Origin: Bacteroidota bacterium
Lineage (GTDB): Bacteria; Bacteroidota; Bacteroidia; JACCXN01
Length of the DNA stretch: 7,976 bases
NCBI GenBank assembly: GCA_947462515.1
Contig: CANHPJ010000060.1
Location: 1-7,976, forward strand
Reading direction: 5' to 3'
This document shows positions 1 to 5,905 of the stretch, one piece after another. Each line of letters opens with the position of its first letter. Position 1 is the stretch's first letter. The notes below the pieces were generated by a model, which saw only the letters and a list, made by a program, of their open reading frames with translations, was not told the origin of the DNA and searched no databases. Position numbers and translations under genes: made by a program.

Positions 1-234
1 ATTACTTTAGAAGGTGAGGCTGGAAATAATGCCGTTAAAGTAAGGGTCAACGGAAACAGACAAATTAAAAGTGTTGAAATTAGTCCTGAATTATTCAGCG
101 CAGACAAGGAAGAGGTAGAAGATTTATTGGTAATTGCCATTAACAGAGCCCTTGAAAAAGCTGAAAAAGTAAACGAGGCAGAGATGGCTGGCGCTGCAAA
201 GGGCATCATGCCTAATATTCCAGGTTTATTTTAG
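1..234 (+). CDS. YbaB/EbfC family nucleoid-associated protein (3' part only)
   Basis: The reading frame is open from the first base and ends in TAG at 232-234, giving the last 77 residues; family members are usually about 100-110 residues, so roughly 30 N-terminal residues are missing to the left. The visible part carries the family core: a VKVRVNGNR strand, then IKSVEISPELF, a D-K-E-x-x-E-D-L-L helix, an alanine/lysine-rich helix (INRALEKAEKVNEAEM) and a short tail ending PNIPGLF, like the usual LPPGLF end. YbaB/EbfC proteins are small dimeric DNA-binding proteins of the nucleoid, often encoded near dnaX and recR in other bacteria; neither is visible here. The DUF155 gene follows on the same strand after 49 bp, so the two may be partly co-transcribed. 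The family call is secure; the cellular role in this organism is inferred from relatives. Confidence 0.9.
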   Translation: MTLEGEAGNNAVKVRVNGNRQIKSVEISPELFSADKEEVEDLLVIAINRALEKAEKVNEAEMAGAAKGIMPNIPGLF

Positions 235-238
235 CTTT

Positions 239-246
239 TAGGTTTG
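239..246 (+). promoter_or_regulatory. Candidate -7 box (TAnnTTTG) for the DUF155 gene
   Basis: TAGGTTTG matches the Bacteroidota sigma-A -7 consensus TAnnTTTG exactly. It sits just after the YbaB stop codon and 37 bp before the ATG at 284, which would give a leader of about 30 nt. No TTG is present at the expected -33 spacing, so this rests on one element. It would let the DUF155 gene be transcribed independently of the gene upstream. Confidence 0.35.
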
Positions 247-283
247 ATGCTCTGGTTTGTATTACAAATTAACGTTATTGTTA

Positions 284-1063
284 ATGATAAAAATAATTGC
301 ATATCAGATTGCGGAAAATTTAAATATTAAAAAGTTCAAAACCGATTATAAGGGTGAACTTTTAAGTTATTCTTCTTTCGATTTATTTTATAAATTCAAA
401 GAGGGTTACATTTATATATTAAATTATGGAGCCCTAGTTTTTGCCAATATAGACGAAATTGATAAAAATGCGTTTATAAAATTCAGCAAAGACTATTGCG
501 AAAACTTCTTAGAATCCTCCCATCAGGAGGATTTTGTTATATATCAGGAAAATGTAAAGTCACCTGTTTTTTCCTATGACTCACTAAAGGTGTCAACGAT
601 AACTGCAGAGTTGACTAAGGTGGCAATGCTTCAGGTTGCGCAGTCTGTGTCTTTGGATTTCTATCTTGAAAAATCTCAGTTCTTATTTGATGAAACAGTA
701 AAACTTACCAACCAATTAGAGGGCTATGGTGAACTTCTTATCAGCAGAAAAAAGCTCCTCAAATTTATCGGGAAAACAATAAATACAAAAAACAGAATTG
801 TTGATAATCTCTATATTCTTGATTCTCCCATCGTAGTATGGGAAAATGAACTTTTAGACAAGGTAAATTCTGGTCTTGAAAAAACCTTCGATGTGAGCGT
901 CCGGTTTCGCGAAGTTGAGTATCTCTTAAAAATTGTAGAAAGTAATTTGTCAATATTTATTCAACTCGAAGATACTCGTAAAAGTCACTTTCTTGAAATT
1001 GTTGTTATTATCCTAATTCTTATCGAGGTAATAAATACAGGTATTTCTTGGTTTTTCAGCTAA
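284..1063 (+). CDS. DUF155 / RMD1-RMND1 family membrane-anchored protein
   Basis: The 259-residue protein matches the DUF155 (RMD1/YagE/RMND1) family from end to end. It has an N-terminal beta region with a hydrophobic strand and NYGALVFANID at about 47-57, and a central helical part with KVAMLQVAQSVSLDFYLEK at 112-130, corresponding to the family's 'AxxxALAQSVKLxxxE' helix. LLISRKKLLKFIGK (151-164), LYILDSPIVVWE (176-187) and a C-terminal LEDTRKSHFLEIVVIILILIEV follow. Residues about 237-258 form one transmembrane helix at the extreme C-terminus, so most of the protein should face the cytoplasm. Eukaryotic relatives include yeast Rmd1/Rmd8 and human RMND1, a mitochondrial inner-membrane protein needed for mitochondrial translation; bacterial members have no settled function. 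I chose ATG 284. The frame extends to a TTG at 257, but those nine extra residues overlap the predicted promoter and add nothing conserved. Confidence 0.88.
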   Translation: MIKIIAYQIAENLNIKKFKTDYKGELLSYSSFDLFYKFKEGYIYILNYGALVFANIDEIDKNAFIKFSKDYCENFLESSHQEDFVIYQENVKSPVFSYDSLKVSTITAELTKVAMLQVAQSVSLDFYLEKSQFLFDETVKLTNQLEGYGELLISRKKLLKFIGKTINTKNRIVDNLYILDSPIVVWENELLDKVNSGLEKTFDVSVRFREVEYLLKIVESNLSIFIQLEDTRKSHFLEIVVIILILIEVINTGISWFFS

Positions 1064-1094
1064 AAGTAACCATGTCAAAACCTAGTTACTTTTA
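1061..1094. terminator. Candidate bidirectional terminator between converging genes
   Basis: A perfect 10-bp inverted repeat, TAAAAGTAAC (1061-1070) and GTTACTTTTA (1085-1094), has a 14-nt loop and lies in the 43-bp gap between the DUF155 gene (its left arm includes that gene's stop codon) and the converging COG3014 gene. The A and T runs at the stem ends would give a U-rich 3' side in either direction. The stem has only three G/C pairs, so it is a weak hairpin; position rather than strength is the main argument. Confidence 0.45.
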
Positions 1095-1106
1095 ATTGAT
1101 AACTTC

Positions 1107-2519
1107 CTAGTAGTTAACGTTGAAATTGAAAGGTATCGTTTCCAATGACTGGAATGAATGAAGAATTGTATTCCCTTTTTTTATGATAAATGTAAAGGGA
1201 ATTTCGGTACTCCTTCCATTGTTTTCAAATGTCAGTAATTTAATGTTGTGGGTTCCTTCAGGCATCGAAACCCGGGTATAATAAATGGAGTAGGGTAATG
1301 TTTGCCAATTTCTAGTATCTGCCTTCTCAGTAGCAGCGTTAATTATTCCCAAAACGGCACCTGCACCTTCGTTTTTCTTTCTCAATTGATATTCAGCCGC
1401 TTGTTTTAGGGCAACTCTCAAAAGCGATTTTCCAAGTTCTTCTAGCATTCTTTGCTCCAGGCATTTGAATGCGATTTTGTTGATGTCCTCTGCAAGCTCT
1501 AAATGTTTAATTTCATTATCAATAACAAGATCTGCCTTATGATACAGTGTGGATCTTTCAATATATTTAGGAAAAGCGACCCTTATAACTTTTAAATCTC
1601 CTAAGCCATTACTTTTATAATCGGCATCACTCATCGGAAAAGAAAAATTTAAACCTAATTCCTGATTTTGAAAAACAATTACTCCACCTTGACCTTTGAT
1701 AACTGCAAAATTAATAGCCCATTCTTCTTTTATTGGGCCAAGCCCATTTTGCCATAGGAAAACCAAATCTCCGTTTTTTGAATTGGATTTCTCCAGAACC
1801 AGATTAAATTCTTTTTCGTAACGGTCTAACTCATCGAAAAGACTACTCAAATAAGCCGTTCTTAGTATGTCTTTCTTAAGCTGTAAGGGAGCTTCCGTGT
1901 TGAAAAATTTAGTGTAATCGGACAAATATATTTCATAAGCATTTCTGTATGCAATAAATGCATTGTTATATTCTGCATTTGCATCATAAATCAAGCCCAT
2001 TAACAAATGCATAAAAGCATCTTTTTTATATTTGTTTGCTCCCTTATATTTATCATTTAAAATCTGTAGTCTTATATTCATCCTTCTGCATTCAACCAAG
2101 GCAGCTTCATTTTCTTGAAGTTTCATGAAGTTAATGGCTTTATAGTAATGAATCAGCAATTTTTCGAATTCCTCACCTGAATATTCAATAACGTTTGAGT
2201 TAGTAACCATGGCGGCAGCAATATCCATTGGCTTATTGGTATTGTCCTGGATGAAGATATAAGCTTTTTCGAAGTATTCATTGCTCTCCTTGTATTTGCC
2301 CATCAGCGAAAAAACAACTCCTTTGTTCATATAGAACAATAATTTAGTTTTTCTTTTTTCAGCTTTTTTGTCGCTGTCCAGGATTTTATTCGCTTTTTCG
2401 AAATCTCCTTTTTGAAAATGATTGTTGAAATCCAGGTTCTTGCGATAATATGATTGACAGGAAAGCATAAAAAAACAGCTAAAAAGCAATAGTAGAAATG
2501 ATTTTAATGGAGCTTTCAT
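1107..2519 (-). CDS. COG3014-family TPR lipoprotein
   Basis: This encodes a 470-residue predicted lipoprotein. Lysines at 2 and 6, a hydrophobic segment at 8-19 and a lipobox ending M-L-S-C put the lipidated cysteine at 21. No acidic surface-export signal follows the cysteine, so a periplasm-facing protein is likely. Residues about 61-94, 118-150 and 168-200 look like TPR-type helical repeats (NKGVVFSLMGKYKESNEYFE; FEKLLIHYYKAINFMKLQEN; LLMGLIYDANAEYNNAFIAY). The stretch E-F-E-K-L-L-I-H-Y-Y-K-A-I-N followed by A-L-V-E-C-R-R is the signature by which I recognise COG3014. The C-terminal third is beta-rich with a moderately conserved PEGTHNIKLLTF segment. It lies 35 bp downstream of the LpoB-like gene, almost certainly in one operon. 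In several Gammaproteobacteria COG3014 genes also neighbour lpoB, which suggests a shared role in controlling peptidoglycan synthesis; the molecular function is unknown. Confidence 0.83.
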   Translation of the reverse strand: MKAPLKSFLLLLFSCFFMLSCQSYYRKNLDFNNHFQKGDFEKANKILDSDKKAEKRKTKLLFYMNKGVVFSLMGKYKESNEYFEKAYIFIQDNTNKPMDIAAAMVTNSNVIEYSGEEFEKLLIHYYKAINFMKLQENEAALVECRRMNIRLQILNDKYKGANKYKKDAFMHLLMGLIYDANAEYNNAFIAYRNAYEIYLSDYTKFFNTEAPLQLKKDILRTAYLSSLFDELDRYEKEFNLVLEKSNSKNGDLVFLWQNGLGPIKEEWAINFAVIKGQGGVIVFQNQELGLNFSFPMSDADYKSNGLGDLKVIRVAFPKYIERSTLYHKADLVIDNEIKHLELAEDINKIAFKCLEQRMLEELGKSLLRVALKQAAEYQLRKKNEGAGAVLGIINAATEKADTRNWQTLPYSIYYTRVSMPEGTHNIKLLTFENNGRSTEIPFTFIIKKGNTILHSFQSLETIPFNFNVNY

Positions 2520-2554
2520 TTTAAATTACTGATTTAACTGTTTTTATATGAAAA

Positions 2555-3139
2555 TTAGTTGGTTATGAATTTTTTTATCTTTTTCTCGCCCACCCAAACA
2601 ATTTCATTGGTTTCCAAATCGGCCAATTCTAAATTTATTTGATAATAAACCACTTGTTTCTTTTTATAAGTGTCTACAATTGAATTTATTGTTCCAAACA
2701 TCATATAGTCTGCACCCAGTTCTTTTCCCCATTTTTTTTGTGTCTCAGGCGAAGCGAACATTTGCTGATCGCCTCTTTCTTCTCTTAATTTTTCTCTGAA
2801 AGTGCTGTTTTGCACTATTCTAATGGTTCCTGTATTGATGAATTCCTTTTCCATGTTTTTAATAAAAGTTTCTGCATCAATGTGTTCATGACTTTTGTTA
2901 GTGATTATCCCGACTATAATAGTTGGTTTTTTGCCGTTTTTATCAGAAAAACTAGTTCTCCAGTTTCTTTCAATACAATCTTTTGTCATTTCCTGGGCTA
3001 CTAATTTCGAATCCGTATCATTCCATCTTCCGCTTAAATCAGTTTGCTCATCCGGGTTGATTCTCGAAACAGATCGTGAGCAACTGTTCATAGCTAAAAT
3101 ACACAAGCTTAATAAGGTTATTTTAAATAAGTTTTTCAT
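2555..3139 (-). CDS. LpoB-like penicillin-binding protein activator lipoprotein
   Basis: This 194-residue protein has a lipoprotein signal peptide: K2, hydrophobic 5-17 and a lipobox ending N-S-C, with Cys20 as the lipidated residue. The mature part matches the LpoB/YcfM family (PF13036). It opens with DLSGRWNDTDSKLVAQEM at 34-51, then a KPTIIVGIITNKSHEHID strand and turn at 71-88, a helix with FIKNMEKEFINTG, a strand IRIVQNSTFREKLREER, and the typical late motif KELGADYMMFGTINSIVD at 138-155. It ends with a strand pair carrying E-I-V-W-V-G-E-K-K. In Escherichia coli, LpoB is an outer-membrane lipoprotein that reaches through the periplasm to stimulate PBP1B; this protein lacks a long disordered linker. 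Whether Bacteroidota homologues activate a PBP1-type enzyme is inferred. It is the first gene of the operon; start ATG 3137-3139 is fixed by the signal peptide. Confidence 0.87.
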   Translation of the reverse strand: MKNLFKITLLSLCILAMNSCSRSVSRINPDEQTDLSGRWNDTDSKLVAQEMTKDCIERNWRTSFSDKNGKKPTIIVGIITNKSHEHIDAETFIKNMEKEFINTGTIRIVQNSTFREKLREERGDQQMFASPETQKKWGKELGADYMMFGTINSIVDTYKKKQVVYYQINLELADLETNEIVWVGEKKIKKFITN

Positions 3140-3183
3140 AATAGTTCATGTTTTTAAGGTTAGTTACTTTGGTTATTTTTTTC

Positions 3184-3243
3184 TGCAATTATCAAAATGT
3201 GTGCCAAAAAGATAAAATGTAAGCAAATATAATTGCAATTATC
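3184..3243. repeat. 10-bp direct repeat TGCAATTATC flanking a promoter motif
   Basis: TGCAATTATC occurs at 3184-3193 and 3234-3243, 50 bp apart start to start. The second copy overlaps the palindrome AATTGCAATT (3231-3240), which abuts the minus-strand -7 motif at 3224-3231. The first copy would lie in the transcribed leader of the lipoprotein operon. The arrangement resembles a pair of regulator sites, but chance is possible in such A/T-rich DNA. Confidence 0.35.
3224..3231 (-). promoter_or_regulatory. Candidate -7 box for the LpoB/COG3014 operon
   Basis: On the minus strand this reads TATATTTG, an exact TAnnTTTG match, 84 bp upstream of the LpoB-like start codon. No TTG lies at the usual -33 distance. 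It is the only exact match I found on this strand in the gap, so it is the best available promoter for the two-gene operon. Confidence 0.35.
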
Positions 3244-3324
3244 TCCTAATCTTGAATTTCAAGTATTTATTTTTGGTTTTTTATCTTCCAACAAATTATG
3301 CTTCAGAGTTTTAAATGCTTTATC

Positions 3325-3390
3325 GGGGCTGGTTTTCAATTCTCATTTTAATTTATTGAAAATTTAAATTCTATACCTGCTCAAAGCCCT
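3325..3390. other. Nested inverted-repeat structure in the intergenic region
   Basis: An outer pair GGGGCT (3325-3330) / AGCCCT (3385-3390), with five Watson-Crick pairs and one G-T, encloses an inner perfect 8-bp pair TTTTCAAT (3333-3340) / ATTGAAAA (3355-3362) extendable by two G-T pairs. The outer arms are a G/C patch in an otherwise A/T-rich gap. If transcription starts near the 3268-3275 motif, this would fold in the kinase-gene leader; if it starts at 3435-3442, it would lie upstream as DNA. It does not match a riboswitch I can name. Confidence 0.3.
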
Positions 3391-3434
3391 AATTATTAAA
3401 TTTCATCGCCGCATGATTTTAGTGTATTTTTATT

Positions 3435-3442
3435 TATATTTG
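3435..3442 (+). promoter_or_regulatory. Candidate -7 box for the kinase/oxidoreductase operon
   Basis: TATATTTG matches TAnnTTTG exactly and ends 25 bp before the ATG at 3468, which would give a leader of about 20 nt. A second exact match, TATTTTTG at 3268-3275, could give a longer leader. No TTG is found at -33 spacing for the proximal site. Confidence 0.45.
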
Positions 3443-3467
3443 ATTAGTAAGGCTTAATTCTTTTATT

Positions 3468-4307
3468 ATGATTTTAATAGCAGACAGCGGGTCAACCAAA
3501 ACGGCGTGGCGCATTATTGATCAATTTAACCATATACATCAGGCTGGAACACAGGGTTTTAATCCCTATTTTCAGGACACTTCTACCATTAGCGATAATT
3601 TGAAAAAGGAGTTGATTCCTTTTTTGCCTGATGAACAGGTTGATAAAATCTATTTTTATGGAGCGGGCTGCTCCAACATAGAAAAGATAAAAGTAATCGA
3701 AAAGGCTCTTCTAAATGTATTTCCTATTGCTCAAGTTGAGGTAGAACATGATTTACTTGCAGCAGCAAGAGCATTATGCGGCTCAAAACCAGGAATAGCA
3801 GCGATTTTGGGAACAGGATCTAATTCTTGCCTCTACGATGGAAAAAACATTGTTGAAAACGTAGCTTCTCTCGGTTATATACTTGGAGATGAGGGCAGTG
3901 GTGCACATCTGGGAAAAACTTTTATTCAAGCGTATTTGAATAAAGAATTGCCGGCAAAGCTATCCGAAAACTTCTATAATCGTTATAAGTTAACCAAGGA
4001 TGAGGTTTTGGAAGCCATTTATAAACAACCTTTGCCAAACCGCTTTTTGGCTTCTTTTGCCAAATTTATTTATCAGAATATTAATGAGCCTGCCATCAAT
4101 GAAATGCTTATACAATGTTTTGAGGAGTTTTTCGATAAACACATCTGCAAGTATAAAAATGATGATTCTTTGAAGCTAAGTATTGTGGGCTCTGTGGGGT
4201 TTTATTTTAGCAATATCATTCGTAGGGTAGCTCAAGATAAAGGAATAGAAATAGAAACCATTTTAGAATCTCCTATTGCCGGACTAACACTTTATCATAC
4301 CCAATAA
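3468..4307 (+). CDS. BadF/BadG/BcrA-family kinase, N-acetylglucosamine kinase-like
   Basis: This 279-residue protein belongs to the ASKHA (actin/hexokinase/Hsp70) ATPase fold, BadF/BcrA subfamily (PF01869). The phosphate-1 loop is DSGSTKT at 6-12, with Asp6 expected to coordinate Mg-ATP. Residues 94-95 are His-Asp in VEHDLLAAARAL, the likely sugar-binding and catalytic aspartate region. Phosphate-2 is GTGSNS at 115-120, followed by GDEGSG at 140-145, a conserved GlcNAc-kinase motif, and the adenosine motif is GSVG at 241-244. Full length and intact motifs suggest an active cytoplasmic kinase phosphorylating an amino sugar, most likely GlcNAc; MurNAc or another hexosamine cannot be excluded. 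Such an activity would fit cell-wall or chitin sugar salvage. It is the first gene of a pair, with its partner starting 10 bp after the stop. ATG 3468 directly precedes the conserved first strand. Confidence 0.85.
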   Translation: MILIADSGSTKTAWRIIDQFNHIHQAGTQGFNPYFQDTSTISDNLKKELIPFLPDEQVDKIYFYGAGCSNIEKIKVIEKALLNVFPIAQVEVEHDLLAAARALCGSKPGIAAILGTGSNSCLYDGKNIVENVASLGYILGDEGSGAHLGKTFIQAYLNKELPAKLSENFYNRYKLTKDEVLEAIYKQPLPNRFLASFAKFIYQNINEPAINEMLIQCFEEFFDKHICKYKNDDSLKLSIVGSVGFYFSNIIRRVAQDKGIEIETILESPIAGLTLYHTQ

Positions 4308-4317
4308 TCAGCAAAAT

Positions 4318-4980
4318 ATGAAAACAGCTGTAATAAGTGGCTCGACAGGATTGGTTGGACAGATACTCTTGTATAAGTTGTTGGAATCCAATTATTATGA
4401 AAAAGTGATATCTTTAGTCAGAAGGCCTTCTCTTATCAAGCATCACAAACTAACTGAAATAATCATTGACTTTGATGAGCTCTTACAAAAAGTAGAGCCT
4501 ATGCATGCAGATGATGCTTATTGCTGCTTGGGAACTACCATTAAAAAAGCAGGAAGTAAATCAAATCAGGAGAAAATAGATCGACAATACGTTACCAATT
4601 TTGCAAATTTGGTTTTGAAAAATGGGGTGTCTAACATTGCAATAGTTTCAAGCATAGGAGCCAATAAAAGCAGCAGCAATTTCTATCTTCATACCAAGGG
4701 ACAAATGGAGGAAGATATTAAGCAACTTCCATTCAATAATATTTCATTTATCAGGCCATCATTTATCCTGGGAGACAGAAAGGAATTCAGGTTAGGGGAG
4801 AAGATAGGGATTTTTGTTTTTAAGATATTTGATGTTTTATTGTTTGGGAAACTCAGAATTTACAAGGGAATACAAGCCTCTAAAATAGCATCGGGAATGA
4901 TTGGAGCTTTAAATTCAGGAATCAGTGGGATAAACATTTATCATTATGATGATATCTTGAGACTAAATAAGGGGGTTTAA
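4318..4980 (+). CDS. TIP30/HTATIP2-like NAD(P)-binding atypical short-chain dehydrogenase
   Basis: The 220-residue protein has a Rossmann start, GSTGLVG at 8-14, following the strand KTAVIS, and an Arg-Arg pair at 35-36 after the second strand that suggests NADP preference. YCCLGTTIKKAGSK at 68-81 is the diagnostic segment of the bacterial TIP30/HTATIP2-like group. VSSIGA (110-115) supplies the active-site serine region and Y123-x-x-x-K127 the SDR tyrosine/lysine pair. FIRPSFILGDR at 144-154 is the conserved post-catalytic segment. It is thus an extended or atypical SDR of about the usual length, soluble and cytoplasmic, with unknown substrate. It sits 10 bp behind the kinase gene, so the two are very likely translated from one mRNA, though no pathway linking them is established. 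It converges with dapB across 27 bp without a clear terminator. Confidence 0.82.
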   Translation: MKTAVISGSTGLVGQILLYKLLESNYYEKVISLVRRPSLIKHHKLTEIIIDFDELLQKVEPMHADDAYCCLGTTIKKAGSKSNQEKIDRQYVTNFANLVLKNGVSNIAIVSSIGANKSSSNFYLHTKGQMEEDIKQLPFNNISFIRPSFILGDRKEFRLGEKIGIFVFKIFDVLLFGKLRIYKGIQASKIASGMIGALNSGISGINIYHYDDILRLNKGV

Positions 4981-5007
4981 AATTATTCGTTAAACCCAGT
5001 TAAGAGT

Positions 5008-5727
5008 TTAGTGTAGCCCTAAAACATCATTCATCCCGTATACTCCCTTTTTTCCTGATAGCCATTCTGCCGCAACTACCGCGCCAATTGCAAAACCTTT
5101 TCGACTGTGGGCTTGATGCTTAATCTCAATGTCGTCAATTTCGGAACAGTATTTAATGATATGGGTTCCGGGAACTTCATCAATCCTTTTTGAAATAATT
5201 TGCAGCTCTGATTTAGATTTGACTTCTCCTTCTACCCATTTATTTTTTCTGTCTATATTTTCAATTAAACCCTCTGCAAGGGTTATGCCTGTTCCACTTG
5301 GTGAATCTTTTTTATGGATGTGATGAATCTCCTCTAATATAATATCATATTCATCGTGCCTATTCATAATTCGAGCCAGGTGTCTGTTCAATTCAAAAAA
5401 CAAATTTACTCCAATGCTAAAATTAGAGGCGAACAACATAGTTTGATTTGTTTCGATGCATTTTTCTTTTATCTCCTTAAAGTGCTCCAGCCAGCCTGTT
5501 GTTCCAATAATTACAGGTATGCCCGCTTCAAAACATTTGTAAATGTTATTCACTGCTGTTTGGGGAGTGCTAAACTCAATGGCAATATCACAATTTTTTA
5601 AATTTTCAATTGTCAATTCGTGCAGGTTTTCCCTGTTAATCCTTAATACGATGTTATGATTTCTTTCGCAGGCAATGGTCTCAATAGTCTTTCCCATTTT
5701 CCCGTATCCTAATAAGGCTATTCTCAT
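5008..5727 (-). CDS. dapB: 4-hydroxy-tetrahydrodipicolinate reductase
   Basis: DapB reduces 4-hydroxy-tetrahydrodipicolinate to tetrahydrodipicolinate with NAD(P)H, in the diaminopimelate route to lysine and peptidoglycan. The 239-residue protein starts with the cofactor loop GYGKMG at 7-12. EFSTP at 51-55 and GTTGW at 75-79 are the family's nucleotide and substrate contact loops, and ASNFSIGVN at 100-108 matches the hinge motif. The catalytic block EIHHIHKKDSPSGTG (133-147) holds His135-His136, Lys139 and the PSGT substrate loop (143-146), corresponding to E. coli H159/H160, K163 and the following loop. It is shorter than the 273-residue E. coli enzyme, as expected of the compact Bacteroidota form. 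In many Bacteroidota dapB precedes lepB; here downstream lies a converging oxidoreductase gene instead. It diverges from yebC across 178 bp. Confidence 0.96.
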   Translation of the reverse strand: MRIALLGYGKMGKTIETIACERNHNIVLRINRENLHELTIENLKNCDIAIEFSTPQTAVNNIYKCFEAGIPVIIGTTGWLEHFKEIKEKCIETNQTMLFASNFSIGVNLFFELNRHLARIMNRHDEYDIILEEIHHIHKKDSPSGTGITLAEGLIENIDRKNKWVEGEVKSKSELQIISKRIDEVPGTHIIKYCSEIDDIEIKHQAHSRKGFAIGAVVAAEWLSGKKGVYGMNDVLGLH

Positions 5728-5774
5728 TGATTTTTGTCTTTTGGCGTTTTAAGGCTCAACTTAATATTTAAACT

Positions 5775-5782
5775 CAAAATTA
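5775..5782 (-). promoter_or_regulatory. Candidate -7 box for dapB (proximal)
   Basis: On the minus strand this reads TAATTTTG, an exact TAnnTTTG match, 47 bp upstream of the dapB ATG, giving a leader of about 40 nt. An identical TAATTTTG lies farther out at 5833-5840, within a shared 9-bp string TCAAAATTA on the plus strand, so dapB may have two start sites. No matching -33 TTG is seen for either. Confidence 0.4.
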
Positions 5783-5832
5783 AAATTATCCTGATTTAGA
5801 ATGAAGTTTTAAACTAGGCATAAATTATTTGT

Positions 5833-5840
5833 CAAAATTA
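5833..5840 (-). promoter_or_regulatory. Candidate distal -7 box for dapB
   Basis: This is a second TAATTTTG on the minus strand, 105 bp upstream of the dapB start and only 32 bp from the plus-strand yebC -7 motif. If used, dapB and yebC transcription would start back to back. A TTG on the minus strand (5854-5856) is only 13 bp away, shorter than the usual spacing. Confidence 0.25.
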
Positions 5841-5872
5841 GATAAAAGTTTACCAATATTTAGGTTATTTTT

Positions 5873-5880
5873 TAAATTTG
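5873..5880 (+). promoter_or_regulatory. Candidate -7 box for yebC
   Basis: TAAATTTG matches TAnnTTTG exactly and lies 25 bp before the yebC ATG, the same spacing as the kinase-operon motif at 3435-3442. This implies a leader of about 20 nt. No TTG lies at -33 spacing. Confidence 0.5.
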
Positions 5881-5905
5881 CACCCTAATTAAAATAAACA
5901 AAACT

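Larger units (their letters stand above)
3140..3467. other. 328-bp divergent intergenic region between the lipoprotein operon and the kinase operon
   Basis: I see no convincing coding frame or RNA-gene signature. The region holds a minus-strand -7 motif at 3224-3231, plus-strand -7 motifs at 3268-3275 (TATTTTTG) and 3435-3442, a 10-bp direct repeat (3184-3193, 3234-3243), a perfect 10-bp palindrome AATTGCAATT at 3231-3240, and a nested inverted-repeat structure at 3325-3390. It therefore probably works as a two-way promoter and leader region for the genes on either side. Confidence 0.6.

Noticed and set aside
257..283. TTG-initiated start nine residues upstream of the DUF155 ATG
   Set aside because: It adds a non-conserved stretch very close to the predicted promoter; the ATG at 284 fits the family N-terminus.
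765..953. Minus-strand open frame inside the DUF155 gene
   Set aside because: It is a short antisense frame without motifs, overlapping conserved DUF155 residues.
2810..3215. Open frames on the plus strand across the LpoB-like gene
   Set aside because: They are opposite-strand shadows of a well-supported lipoprotein gene and show no family motifs.
4990..5011. Possible terminator hairpin between the TIP30-like gene and dapB (TTAAAC / GTTTAG)
   Set aside because: It has only five Watson-Crick pairs plus one G-T and no T-tract, and it overlaps the dapB stop codon; too weak to call.
5129..5601. Two plus-strand open frames inside dapB
   Set aside because: They lie antisense to a gene with all DapB catalytic motifs and have no recognisable features.
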